Source: Branchiostoma floridae (Eukaryota; Chordata; Leptocardii; Amphioxiformes; Branchiostomatidae). From it: a stretch of 64,000 nucleotides of DNA. The position numbers were made by a program, and so were the translations under genes. Positions 11,891 to 24,491 of this stretch are shown here, one piece after another. The first letter of the stretch is position 1; every line of letters begins with the position of its first letter. Under the pieces are notes generated by a model, which was given only the letters and a program-made list of their open reading frames with translations, did no database searches and was not told the origin of the DNA. The stretch spans positions 9,990,506 to 10,054,505 of the forward strand of contig NC_049991.1 in assembly GCF_000003815.2 (NCBI RefSeq), written 5' to 3'.

Positions 11891-13290
11891 TGTAGATCTT
11901 AATTGTAACCCCAATATTTTGAAAAAATACTAATGTGTTTTATACACTGTCAGGTGATATTACCGAAATCGTGTGTCCAAGTGCAGTGGATTATTCTGTA
12001 TGGGGAGTCAAACACTGGCACAAATATGATACATGTAATTAAGTTTTCATAACTAACTTGCAAGTTGTATACTTCTGCATTGTAAGATGTGCAAGATATA
12101 TTAAGAAGTGGTGCAATTATCACATGTTTATAGTTGTCATTTTCTTAAGTTCTGGAATTATATAACCATCAATATTTGGTAAGATATAAACTGTGTAAAC
12201 TGTTCTGATTGAACATCATTTCAAAAGACAACAGAAAATTCTACCCACAGTCACTTTATTATGTTAGTGTAAGAAAAAAATGATATTTTTTAAATTGTGA
12301 TCCTTTCCTGTATGTACATTCAAATATACACAACATGGAAGGTAAAATACATGTGCTGACGTTTGACATAGATGTCAGGGATATGGCATAACATTTACAC
12401 GTATGAATTACAGCTCCTCACCAGAAGTTATATTCTACATTTAAGTTTCTTAAGGCAAGTTAAAGAGAATGATAAACCATAATTGCAGTTTGCATGATGC
12501 TCTACTGTCTACATGAGAAGTTTTCTACAAGTGCCTTTTCTCAACCAGAGGCTAGTGCATTCCTGTGTGCAAAATGCTTCAATCTTTACATAGTGAAAGT
12601 CTTATTACGATGACCTCCCCATAAACCATTTGCTTTGTACATGAATATCTTACAAAACTGTATCAAGGCCCCACCTAATACTGTTTTACAGCTAGCGCTT
12701 GCAACAGATTCATATGTACCACAGGCAACAAGTGTAGTAAGACAGATCCTAGGTACAGATATGTAATACTAGTTAATACAACTATTGCTGGAATTTTGTT
12801 CAACTCTGTAGTATGTACATATTATGTATACTTTCTAACACCTTGAATTAAAGACATCTTTAGGTAATGATGGAATATCTGGTAAACTTGACAGCTGAAA
12901 TAAAATAAGATTGAAAAATGCTGAAATCTTCACAGAAGATTCTTCTGAGTCTACGTCACAGTTCTACATGTGTTTTAGATGTGAGCTATTCAGATTGTCA
13001 TGATGCCTTATTATCAAATGTACCAGTGTCCAACCTGTCCTGAAATGTTGCTACACCCTACTTGCTTTAAAGTACACATGCAGCACTATTCACAGTTGTC
13101 ATTAGATGCAGAGATGATGCTGTATACACAGAGATATGACAGTTGAAAGCTGTACAGCGTTGGACTGTTTTCAGCACCTCAAAATCTCATTAGTATTGTT
13201 ACAAAGCGTTGAATTTTAAGAATGGCAGTTTTATGAAGTCACCAAGTATTAGTTAACCATTTTACACCAGATCTAAATAAAATTCAAAGT
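11891..13290 (-). other. Probable 3' UTR of the SLC38A10-like gene
   Basis: AT-rich, with no open frame of note. A minus-strand AATAAA (TTTATT on plus at about 12254-12259) would end a 3' UTR of roughly 1 kb. Nothing else is seen between there and the MITE at 11361-11887. Confidence 0.45.
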
Positions 13291-16200
13291 CTATTTCCTG
13301 AACTCTTTTCTATGATCATGATCATCCTTCTTGTCAGGATGGGCTTTGAGATCCCTCACCTGAGCTAGATTGACGAGGTTGTGACCTTCAGCTTGACCTA
13401 CCAAGTCTTTTTTAAGATTATCACCATCAATGACCATTTTTACATTATTGTTCTCATCTAAAGGAAGGTTTTCCTCCTTCTTGTAATTGTTGAAATCCCA
13501 TTTATCATCTTTTTCCTCTTCTATGTCATGTTTTGCCTCTTCAAACTTCAAATTTTCTTCTTCCTTGCCTTTCATGTCATCACCTGGTGAATTCTGAAGG
13601 ATTTCCTCCTTTGCTTTGCTTTCATCATTGCCTTTATCTGATACAAGGACCTTTGCTGGTTTAACTGTTGCATGATACTTCAAGTCCCGATTTAACTGAT
13701 TCTTGTTTACTACCTCCTCTTTTGGTGCTTCCATCTTGACCAGACCATCATTATTGTTGAGCTTCTTGCCTTCTGCATTGATGTTGTCTTTGACAGAACC
13801 CTGCTGAAGTCCTTCTGCAGGCTGGACCTGTAGTTGATCAGCAGCTTGTGCTAGACCATCTTTTGGCACCTCTACTATCTCCAGGCCACCAACATCTCTC
13901 TCCACTCTACGGTGTGCAGGGTTTGCATCAGGCAATCCGTCTTGAGCAGGCTTGACATCCAGGTCTAATCCTCCAACATGCTTCTCTACTGCTTTCTTGC
14001 TGTCAACTGGATTTAGGTGTATGTTGACGTCTTGCTTTTGTTGTATTGCTTTATCTTGGTCAAGCTGAATGATGTTGTTTACTATTCCCTGCCCTTGGTC
14101 TACCTGCCTCCCAATGTCTTGATGAGGGACAACATCTTGCTTTGATAACTTAAGCTTTCCGTCTGCTGCGATTCCTTGATCCATCCTTGCATTGTCCATT
14201 GGAGCAGCCTGCTTCAAGTTCCCATTGACTAGATGGCCCTGCTGGACTCCAACATTGTCAACTATTCCTTGCTGCTTCCCAGCGTTTGCCAAAATACCCT
14301 GATGGAGTTCTGCAACCTCTAGTGCGGCATTGTTTACTATAACCTCATTGTTGTTCACAACGTTGCCTCGCTGATGCCCAAGGTCTGCCATACCCCCCTG
14401 TTGAAGATTACCAAGCTGTAATGCATCTCCTGCACCCATTTGCTGCAATGCTGCAACATCAACAGGCTGGTGCAATTTGGGAGCTGCATCTTGGTGCAAT
14501 TGCCCATCCCCTAGCTGTTGTTGTAGCCCCATGTCCACAACACGACCTTGCTGCAGAACATCTCCGACACCTTTCTGTTGTAAATTTCCATCCACCATAG
14601 CCTGGTTTAGCCCCGCGTCTACAAACCCTTGCTGCTGTTGGATGTCTGCGTTCTGTAGCACAACACCCCTAGGCTCTTGGGGCACACCGATGTGGTCTCC
14701 ATCTTGTTTCTGCTGGTCTCCATCGCCTACATCTTTAGCCTTGTGCTCTTTCAGCTCATCCAACAGCTGCTGCTGTACCTCCAACAGCTTCTCCTGCTGT
14801 TCCTGCTGCTTTTGGATGATGTCCAGCAGCTGTTTCTTTTGTCCCTGCAATATGCAAATATACAGGCACATGAGATACAAAATGTAAAAGAACATTACAA
14901 AGTTGTGTCACCGCACCTTGCAATTTGCTACATCCGATTCAAATTCTGTGAAGACAGCAGCCCGAGTCTGCTTCAAGGACTGGACATGAAAACCTCTGGA
15001 TGTAACCCAACACACCAACAATGCTTGGTGTGACAAAGTCACACATTCTGCATTTCAAAATGGATGCTCTGATTTGTTTGAATCATTAAATGTTCAGTTC
15101 TTTACAATTTGAACTTGGACAACTAACCTCATCTTTCTCTTCTTCATCTTCCTCCTCCTTGTCTTTGGGCTCCTTGTCTTTATGCTCTTTCTTGTCTTTG
15201 TCTTCATGCTCTTTGTCTTCAAGCTCTTTCCTGACATCCTCTTCAGCAGCATTATCTTTCTTCATGTCATCTTCTTCCTTCACTTGATGTTTATCACCTG
15301 CTTCCCTCAAGTCTAGTTGCTTTTCATGTTTCTTGGCAGATTCTTTCTTGTCTTCCTTGTCTTCAAAATCTTCTATCTCTCTGTCATCTTNNNNNNNNNN
15401 NNNNNNNNNNNNNNNNNNNNNNNNNNNNNNNNNNNNNNNNNNNNNNNNNNNNNNNNNNNNNNNNNNNNNNNNNNNNNNNNNNNNNNNNNNNNNNNNNNNN
15501 NNNNNNNNNNNNNNNNNNNNNNNNNNNNNNNNNNNNNNNNNNNNNNNNNNNNNNNNNNNNNNNNNATACAAAATCCAGAAGTGGCTAAAAGTTATTATCA
15601 CGTTTTGCTGTAGATTAAAGAATTAATGTTACATGTAAGTCTCTAAGATTTCAAACCTGGATCTTTTCCATCTCCATCCTGGTCTTCATCCTTCTTCTCA
15701 TCTTCATCCTTGTGATGTTGCTCCCACTGCTCCTATATGGGCATCATTATTGTCAGTTGTAATGATACATACAAATAACAGTGAAACTTCAGTACTACTA
15801 TACAGTAGGAAATAGGAAGATGATGGCAACTATATGAATACTAAATGAATACCTAAAGGAACAATTCCATTTCCAAAGTATTTTTACAAACATATTTTGA
15901 TGTTCTACATTCATCAACAAGTCCATTCTTTACACATGTACATACTACATTATGAAAAGCTGTGTAAATTGTAATATATCTTACTTAGATGATAGTACTA
16001 CCTACCTCCAGATCTGCATTGTCAGGTTTGACGTCCTCCATGTCTTTGTTGGGCTCCTTTGGTTCATGTGGAATGGGGGGCTCCAGCCTGCTGTCATCCT
16101 TATCTGCTGGGAATTATGATCATTGAAAAATAATGTTTCCAGCTTGTGGTTATTCATAATCAAGTGTCATATATCTACAATATACATGTACATGACATGT

Positions 16201-19200
16201 GCTAAATCAAGAGCCCACATGTATGGGTGTGCATGTACTTAGTTGAGCATGCTAATGTCACAACTGTCTTTATCATTTATGTTCAAAGAAGGGGTAAATA
16301 AGAATAGCCATACAGCATCAAACATATACAGAAACAGCATCACTCTAAACCAGGGCATCATAAACATTTAACAAGGTAATAAACTTTATTGGACAGAATT
16401 TGTACAGGGTGCAGCATATCCTGCAACAGAAAAATAACCTTTCTATGGGACTCATGTACATAACCCAGGCTACATGTACAATGTAGATAATACTTTGTAG
16501 ATACTTTTGTAGATAAGACTTTGAACATGCACATCTTAATCAGCTGATGCTCTAGATCTGTATAACCTGCCTTTTTCCTCCTCCTGTTCCCTGTCTTTCT
16601 CCTTCTCCTCTTCCTCTTCGTCCTTTTCTCCTGGTTTGTCAATCTGTACTTCCTGGTCCTTTTCTTTACCTGCCTTCACATCAGGCACATCAACCTGGTG
16701 TCAAAATGAAAAAAAAAATCTAACAGTTCGACAGTAACAAATCCAATATAGTTTTTCTATCGTTATTCTTATCCAAATATTAACCTGAGAAGTGATTATA
16801 CAAATTCAGCACATGATGAAACAGTTATTCTTAAACTTAGTTAGATTATCATAGCTAACACATATCACGTATTTTGTGTACCTGAACATTTTCTTTGTCT
16901 TTTTGATGTTCTTCCCCTTCATCTTGTCCTCCCCCATGGTTTCCATCACCTTGGTCCGACCCACCTGTGAATAGAACCAGAAGTAACCTAAGTGAGGCAA
17001 GTACAGCAGTAAGAACAATCAACACATACATTCATGAAGAAATGATGGCAAAGTTTCAAGAATGACATTCCTGAATTGGGAAAAACAAGACCCTGACAGA
17101 GATGGCAAAACAGCACCAAGGAGACAGTAAAAGTAAGGTGCCTGATCTGGTTTGCTGCCAGACCCAGTTAGGTGCCAGACCCGGTAAGTTGCCTGAACCG
17201 ATTAGCTGCTGGACCCGGTAAGGCGCCGGTCCCGGTAAGGCGCCGGACCCGGTAAGGTGCCGGATCTGGTAAGTTGCCAGACCCGGTAAGTTGCCTGAAC
17301 CGATTAGCTGCTGGACCCGGTAAGGCGCCGGTCCCGGTAAGGCGCCAGACCCGGTAAGGCGCCAAGTTATTTGTCATGTAAAAATCCTTTCCTCTTTAAT
17401 GTTATCAAAAACCACTTGAGAAGCTCTTTTCCAAGCTTTACCCACCTCCAAGGGACTGTAGAGACTCCATGGCATTATTCTGGTCTGCATCTCCAATCAC
17501 ATTTCTCACTGCTACAGGGACAAACAAACAAACATGAAAAGATTATCTTACTTAATAAATAAGATTTATGTCAACAAAGCATTCAAATAAAAACCTTCGA
17601 GTGATTTCTATATAAAAGAATACAGCATGCAAGATGTTTCTATTTTTACACCAGTGGACAAAGATAGTACCATAAATTCCAATCAATACCTTTTTTATCA
17701 CTAGACATCATAATATATTAATAGTACAACAATGATTGCAATCGATCATGCGATAATGTAGCTTTGCTACTGGTACCCTATTATCAAAGTAAAACATTGA
17801 GCCCTTCCTTCTTGACAACAGTAATAATTACCAAAGTCTGGTACATTGTCCACAACAGGTTTGACTGCGACATCTGGGGCCTCCCCGGGTGTAGTCAGTG
17901 TTGTGTACGTACTGGCCACGAGTACACTCACGCCTACAAACAAGGCTATCTGCAGGGGGCACACAGAAATACATCTTTAACTGCTGCCGGGATACACTGT
18001 GTAGGTTTATACCCAACCTAAAAGAATAGTATGAAAGTACTGTAAGAGACAATTTCCAGCATGCTTCAAGATACTTCAATTATCAAGATACCTGATTGTA
18101 CTTGTTCTGAAATTTCTAAATTTTTCACTACCTGACATTACATGACGAACTACTACTACTACAATGTACTTCTGTAAGTTGCATTAGGTACAGCAACATT
18201 CAGTGAAGGCATGTACATATACAGTCAAAACTGCTTAAAACACCACTCAGTGGACCGATAAAATCTGGACTATGTGGACAGGTGGTCTCTTTGGACAGGA
18301 TTCTACATATACATATTTCTTTCTTTTTTCTTTCGTTTTTTTAGGCTACCAACTTCAATTTGCTGAAGACTTTTGTAGCCTATATAGGAAAGTCGTGTAA
18401 AGTGCCTTTCCCAAGGGCACAAGACCGGTGACACGTCGGGGTTTGAACTCAGGACCTTCTGGACCTGAGTCAAACGTGCTGACGATTGTGCCACGCGGTC
18501 CCACGGATATATGCTTGTGTCAATGGGACAAAAATTCTAAGGTGCCACCAAGAAGTGGTCAAATGACCAGGTTTGACTGTGCAGTTAAATCCGTGCAATA
18601 GACACGATGTATTTTGTGCCAGTTTATAGACTGTACCACACTGACCTGTGCTGTGATTTTGCCTGAACTTTGTGAACTGAAGACATTGAGGAACATGAGA
18701 GAGGGGAACACGAAACAGATCAGCACTCCTGTAGTGGATCCGGTCAGCGCCAGGACTGTCTCAACTGGGAGAGGTATAGACATAAGTACTTATGCATATG
18801 TTGAAGCAAATGCTTATTCTGTAGCTTTTAAGGACTGAGTCATACATTATGCTTAAATCATTTCTATATCTACAGCAGTGAACTAAATCAGTCGACTGTC
18901 CTTTTTGATTCAAAGTAACATTTTTTCCTCACAAAAGAGCAAGAATTTTTTTATTTAAAAATGCAAAGTACTTTGAATAAAGTGGTGAAACATTTTTATG
19001 TGTAAAACAATATTATGAAAAATTGCTGTTTTGTCACTTGAAGTTTCTTACTGCTTATCAGTAAGGTGGCATTTCTTGCGGTATCACTGTACTTACTGTT
19101 AGGGATGACAATCCCAGTGATGAGGGAAAAGATAATGATGCTCATAGTGATGGCTTTAAACCTCAGAGGGGGGATGTAGTTTCCTCCGGTTGGGATGTTC

Positions 19201-22200
19201 TCTAATGTTGGGACCTAGAGAGGGTATAGGGCAACAATTCATACATTAAACTTGTGTTTTCACAGACTAAAGATGCAAAGAAGAAAGGTTCGTGGTCTGA
19301 ACTGTGCATGTAAAGGTTTAAACTGTGATCTGGCTTACACAGTAGTTGACAAAACAAGTGGAAGACAGGTGTTTTTTCAAAAAAATTACAGAAAAAAGAT
19401 GCACATGTATAGGCAACAATCATACAATTTGGCCAGCTAAAGAATAGATCCTTGACATGATGTTCACATATTGCAGGAAAAATGTATTTCCAGCTCTGAA
19501 TTATTTAGAAATTTATAGTCACACATATTGTCAATAGTGAAGAGAGTTAGCAAGAAAGCTTTTGCAAAAATCATGGCCCTAGGCCATCAAACATTGTAAA
19601 AATACAAATCTTTAATGAACAGCCCTACATAGTTGTTTCTAAATTACTAAACACTGTAATAAAAACCCACATGTTTTCTGAAGAACAGTGTGTCGATGCT
19701 CTGTCTGCAGGGGAAGATCATGAGAGGGAAGCTGACGGCCACAGACAGACAGAACCCCATCTTCACTACTTCTGCCATGAAGGTGGAGGAGAAGTTCAGC
19801 AACACATCACCCTTAACCAGCTCACAGAAAGCAACATAACCAAAGAAGCCAACCTGTAAAAACAAAATCATTGGTGATCAGCAGTGTATCAAACATGTCG
19901 ATGAAGGTTAGACATCCAGGTAATATGATACACCAAAAGGCAGTTACTCAGCAACTGGATATGATTCCAAAATCATACCGAGTTGCTTGTCAATGAGTAA
20001 CTGCTTTTTGGAGTATATGAAATGTTTTTGTGTTCCACTCCTAAATAAGCAACAGCTTTAAACAACACTTATATAGGTGCGACAGATAGTTCTGTGTAAN
20101 NNNNNNNNNNNNNNNNNNNNNNNNNNNNNNNNNNNNNNNNNNNNNNNNNNNNNNNNNNNNNNNNNNNNNNNNNNNNNNNNNNNNNNNNNNNNNNNNNNNG
20201 CAGAGAAATGTCAAACTTATGCCTTATGATACAGCATGCATTTCACTTCCAATCGCCATGTATCAAACCATATCTACTTGTAATAATGATAAATATTTTC
20301 TCTCCAATGTTTTACACACTAAATCTGATTTTATGATATTGTAGCAATCTTAGTATTCTACAATTTCCAATTGTCAAATGATCACAACTTGGAGCTATAC
20401 CCAACACTTACGTTTGACAAGCGAATGCCATAGAGAAGATGGGGAGACATTGGAAGATGCCTGCAGGTCTCCACATCTCCACTCTCTGGATCCACGCTCC
20501 TGACACCAGGTTTGGAATCGCCCACATTAAAACCTGCATCAACAACAATGTGCATTCACTTGTCTGGTTTATATAGCAGAATTACTATCAATTTCCCAGC
20601 GGCTGCTTTGACCTGAAACTTACTGATCAGTGTTTGGTCAAAATCACTGTAAATGTTGAAAGTTTTGCAGTGGTTTCACGGAAAATCTTAGTGATTTTTT
20701 CTGTTGAGAAAAAAAATAAGAAAATCATCATAATACGGATGCTATCAAATTCTTGTTTGACATTGTTATCAGTATCTTCAACCTTAATGTTTTTTTACCT
20801 GTTCAATGTTTACACATGTGTACAATACATTTGTATATCACTATATGTGAAAAAATGTATCTCAGTTGTAGTGTGTATTGAAAGCCTTTGTTACTGCTAG
20901 TGGTCAATTCAGGCCTTTTCTTTATAGTGATCCATATATAGTGGTCAAATTTGGCTAGTCCCTTGAGTGACTGTTACAGACAGGTTTGACTGTATGTTAT
21001 AATTCTGTAGTTCTGCTTTTATTGGAATTGTGTACTGACAATAGCACTACTACACCAGGACCAGTCTTACCTCGATGATGAAGACAGAGTAGAAGAGAAG
21101 AGACATGGTGCTGACAGCTGTGAAGCTGGTGATGTCCCTCATCATCCCTAGGGGCGTGACTATCGCTATGGCAACAAACACCAGCAGCCCCGCCCGCAGA
21201 CTGGCTGTATTCTACAGGAACAGGAAACAGTACATGTATATGTAACATCAGCTTTGGTGCCATAATATCGCACCAGAAAATTGTTATAGAGGCCTTATCA
21301 AGATTGATATGTATATTCCTCAGGATTACTGATACCGTACATGTATTAGTACATGTACATCTCTTTACATCACTACATTCAGGTATTTTTCTCATGTGGT
21401 TTCGGTGGAATTATGAGAGTTGACATTATATTCAGAGCGCATACATTTATATGCATTTTTGTGCAGTCAAATTGGAGATGTTCACTAAATGACCTAATTT
21501 TTGGTAGTGAGTGCACTGGTGCATCTACAATTTGTGGAGGTTTATGTGCATACTGGTTATGTACATAAAGGTTCTATAATTGTATATTTGTACACTAATA
21601 CACACAACACAGGCAATTCTTAACATATTAACATCACAACAATAAGGAAAAGTTTATACGTACCTCTAGTCCTGTCATCTCTGCAATGATAGCAGGTCCC
21701 AAGTCACCAATGATGACATAGAAAGCCACACATGTTCCCAGCAGCAGCCCTATAATACTGTAAAATTCAACATTTCTATGAAATTTCTCCTTAAAATAAT
21801 GCTTTTTGGCAATGAAATTTGTGGTGCATTTTAATCACGAGTCGGATGCTCTTTCAGCGCAAGCTGTTTTCATTTTATGTGCATAAATGCATATGGCAAG
21901 TCATGAATTGTAGGCTAAAATGTCTGCTGTAAAAAGTTAAGTGTGTATCCTCTATCTATGCCAGCTGTACTATTATTAACACTTATAATGTACAGCACAT
22001 CTGTGTGGATTGATAATCTAAATCTTTTCTCAACAACACATGTTAGTGGAACAAGGAAAGGTACACAAGTTATGATCTCACCTTAGTTCTACAGCTAATT
22101 TTCCTGCTGCTCCAAAAGTATGTAAGGCTGCAGAGGAAGTAAGATGTCGTGCATACATATTTATGGTAGTCCATCAGACTCATAGAAACAATTGCAAACA

Positions 22201-23896
22201 AAGCAAATACAGTATATTCCAGAGGAAATAATTTTAATACATTTCACAGCGATGCATACATAACTTGTACATTTTCACATGCAAGTCTTCAAGCACTGTT
22301 TTCCTAAATATATGCACAAACTTGAGTACAAGTATTGAATTTCTTTTTTGTCATGTTTACACATTCATCCCCAAGTCAGACTGCTATAGCATCAAAATGT
22401 AACCTATGTAACCTAACGGTATGTATGCTTTACACATAAGCAGGTTTTTTTGTTTGTTCTACAGCTGATATAATGGTACATCTACTATATGTAAAACCCT
22501 TACCCAAGAACTCGTAGGAGCGTTTCCGTGCTGCGAAAGCTGTCTTGAGTAGCAGGTTACAGGAGACTCTGGTGAGGTAGGCTGAACACAGCAGCAGCAG
22601 GGACCCCAGCAGTATGCCACACTGGGAGGGGACGGGCAAGAAAATATCAGAAACCAGAAAAAGTAGGTTATCAAAAAATATCACGAGGGCTCTAGAACTG
22701 AGCAGTGTCACAATGGTGTTGCACCACCTTGCTATAGTCTCGGCATCACCAAGTATCAATTTTCCAATCTAGAAAATTTTTATTTGATTCAGAAAACTTG
22801 CTTGTTAAAGGTCTGCTACGCAGTTTTTTGCGCTCAAATTTGAAATATTCTAGAACTAAGAAATCTCAGATTTACTACCACTTTTTGACACTTTTGTGTC
22901 ATTATTTCACATTTGCAACGTAGAGAATTAGCCTACAAACATTTCGTCCTACGCGCGCTGTAACTTTCTGACCTCCCTAGTTAGGCACCGGTGAGAATTC
23001 GAACAAGAATCAATCATCAACGGTTCGTTCGGAAGAAACAAAATGGCTGAAACCCAGCGCGGGTGTGCAGATTCACAGGTTTTCAAACGCGCTCGCACGG
23101 CTAAAATATCGACTCCCGACATACCTTGAATAGTGTTCCGTAACATGGTAGGCTTGATTCAACTAACTATATAAAGAAATGGCCGGAAAATGGATTTTTT
23201 GTTTTCAATTTGAAGCGCAAAAAACTGCGTAGCAGACCTTTAAGTTGTTTGGGGTAACGTTAGGCTCATAACACCACTTTGATCTTATTTTCTGGTTACA
23301 GACATCTTAATAAAATTTGCAGTGTTTCCAGTTTATGTTAGGAGAGAAAAGGTTTTACATTTGGGATAAAAACAGTTCTGTTGTGAAGTTGTCATAAATT
23401 AGAAACGCTTATTTGTAACATTAACGTTAGTGTCATAAATGATATTCATAAATTCATGCCATGAGTCACATGTGGAGAAAGAAAATTTACCGTATACAGT
23501 CCAGCACCAAGAAAGTAAAAATTGGTAGCAGTTAATTAAGTTAATCCTTAATAACTTAAATCATTGTGTAAAAAGCTAATCACATTATACAGGTGATCTC
23601 ATAACAGTGATCATAATTCATGAATTGATTTTGACCAAAAATAACCAGCACCGCCCTCTTCCAACCGTGCCACGTATGATCTGGCATCTAACGAAGTTCA
23701 GGGTATTTCTACATGTGACACAGAAATCTCATGTCAGACAAGTAAAATGGTAACATCACCTACAGTACAGGTGACGTTACTAGAACACCTGTTGACTCAC
23801 CTGTTTAAAACAATAGGGCATGGCGAGGATACTGACTCCTATGATGGAGTTCCCCAGGTTTAACACGAACGGCCAGTTGTTGCTGCGGCCCGACAT
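13291..23896 (-). CDS. SLC38A10: SLC38A10-like putative sodium-coupled neutral amino acid transporter
   Basis: Exons (high to low): 23801-23896, 22504-22621, 22082-22127, 21664-21757, 21071-21211, 20412-20533, one exon lost in the N gap 20100-20199, 19671-19853, 19097-19214, 18646-18764, 17832-17949, 17446-17511, 16882-16964, 16571-16694, 16006-16106, 15657-15732, 15128 to beyond 15390 (in a gap), 13291-14844. The start reads MSGRSNNWPFVLNLGNSIIG. Exons 1-11 encode the transmembrane core, with SLC38-family pieces such as IGLLLGTCVAFYVIIGDLG, VGFFGYVAF, FPCRQSIDTLF and IPPLRFKA. The rest is a soluble tail, first strongly acidic/lysine-rich and then glutamine-rich (LLDIIQKQQEQQEKLLEV), with a NRDLK motif also in human SLC38A10. 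About 1,140 residues are visible, close to the human length. Human SLC38A10 is reported at Golgi/ER-type membranes with glutamine, glutamate and alanine transport (family knowledge). Confidence 0.93.
15391..15565. other. Assembly gap (175 N)
   Basis: The gap removes the 5' part of an acidic/lysine-rich exon of the SLC38A10-like gene, whose visible part is 15128-15390. Confidence 0.98.
17140..17366. repeat. 17-bp minisatellite in an SLC38A10 intron
   Basis: About 13 copies of a unit like GGTAAGGCGCCGGACCC. A six-unit block is itself repeated 102 bp apart (starting near 17185 and 17287), so it grew by higher-order duplication. It lies between exons ending at 17446 and 16964. Confidence 0.9.
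18221..18580. mobile_element. MITE with ACAGTCAAA termini, carrying a SINE inside
   Basis: The left end ACAGTCAAAACTG and right end CAGGTTTGACTGT are inverted repeats. A related right end (ACAGGTTTGACTGTATG) is seen at about 20979-20995. A SINE (18340-18503) sits within it. Confidence 0.55.
18340..18503 (-). repeat. tRNA-derived SINE with Deu-like body
   Basis: On the minus strand it starts GGGACCGCGTGGCACAATCG. It has an A-box (TGGCACAATCGTCAGC), a B-box (GAGTTCAAACCCC) and then CTTGTGCCCTTGGGAAAGGC, which resembles the conserved Deu domain of animal SINEs, known in amphioxus. It is in an intron between exons 17832-17949 and 18646-18764. Confidence 0.75.
19896..20015. repeat. Foldback repeat next to the N gap; fragment also at 29626-29705
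   Basis: CCAAAAGGCAGTTACTCA and GCAACTGGATATGATT are followed by their inverted forms, making a hairpin stem of roughly 45 bp. The phrase GAAGGTTAGACATCCAGGTA that leads into it recurs at 29626-29645 in a tepsin intron. It is a dispersed repeat of unknown class. Confidence 0.65.
20100..20199. other. Assembly gap (100 N) hiding one coding exon
   Basis: The upstream exon (20412-20533) ends two bases into a codon and the downstream exon (19671-19853) begins in phase 0, so a missing exon of 3n+1 bases is needed. In human SLC38A10 about 36 residues lie at this point. No such exon is visible in the flanks. Confidence 0.9.
22809..23239. mobile_element. MITE with TTAA target duplication (piggyBac-like)
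   Basis: The terminal inverted repeat AGGTCTGCTACGCAGTTTTT continues for about 30 bp. TTAA flanks both ends (22805-22808 and 23240-23243), the hallmark of piggyBac. It is in intron 1 of the SLC38A10-like gene and has no transposase. Confidence 0.82.
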
Positions 23897-24491
23897 GATA
23901 CTAGGCACCCGTTCGTCGTCTATCTTGAAAAATATCCAACTCTCTCTCCCTCGGAATAAAAGTCACCTTTCTTCTCACCTGCCCAACAGGTTTCTCTCAC
24001 CTTTGTTACCTGGCGCAGGTCATATGTTACGTGCCTTTAAATCTCACGAATGATGGAATATAAACAACAACACGTACGGCACTACGTGATCATCTCTTCT
24101 GGGATTTCCTGCCAGGCATTCAAAACAAAACTGTCACGTTCCTACGTAAAAAGGAAGAGTTGAGAATGTGAAGTGCTTTGAGTACAGGTAGTCCCGATCC
24201 TAAGATGAGAAGAAAAATAATTTCTGTCCAGTAAACTTTACAAACTCATTCACTCCGCTCCAAAATAGACCAGCCAAATCAAATATGGCGGCCACGTGGC
24301 AACGCATGCGCCCTCCCGGCATCATAAAAATAAATTTCATTCATAATTTTGTACATCAACAAAGAAAAATAAAATTTCATATGTCAATGTTTCAAGTTTG
24401 AGAATTTTTTAGATGTTTCGACAAAACCCAAAGAAATAAGTGACTAATTTTTTGTTCGGTTCATCCCTTCATGAGAGTTGACTATTCCAAG
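23897..24491. promoter_or_regulatory. Shared (bidirectional) promoter of SLC38A10 and tepsin
   Basis: The two start codons face away from each other, 595 bp apart. The interval holds a YY1-type motif (AATATGGCGGC, 24282-24292), an E-box CACGTG (24293-24298) and an NRF-1-type core CGCATGCGC (24303-24311), packed in 30 bp. A second YY1-type motif (AAGATGGCTGC, from 24489) overlaps the tepsin ATG, a known arrangement for YY1. No TATA box is obvious, as is usual for housekeeping genes. Binding itself is inference. Confidence 0.65.

Noticed and set aside
14477-15033. Plus-strand frames rich in Ser, Cys and Leu
   Set aside because: Antisense of the Gln- and Lys-rich last exons of the SLC38A10-like gene.
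16358-16642. 94-residue minus frame KRTKRKRRRRKTGN
   Set aside because: A shifted frame of the acidic SLC38A10 exon 16571-16694, whose correct frame is DKPGEKDEEEEEKEKD.
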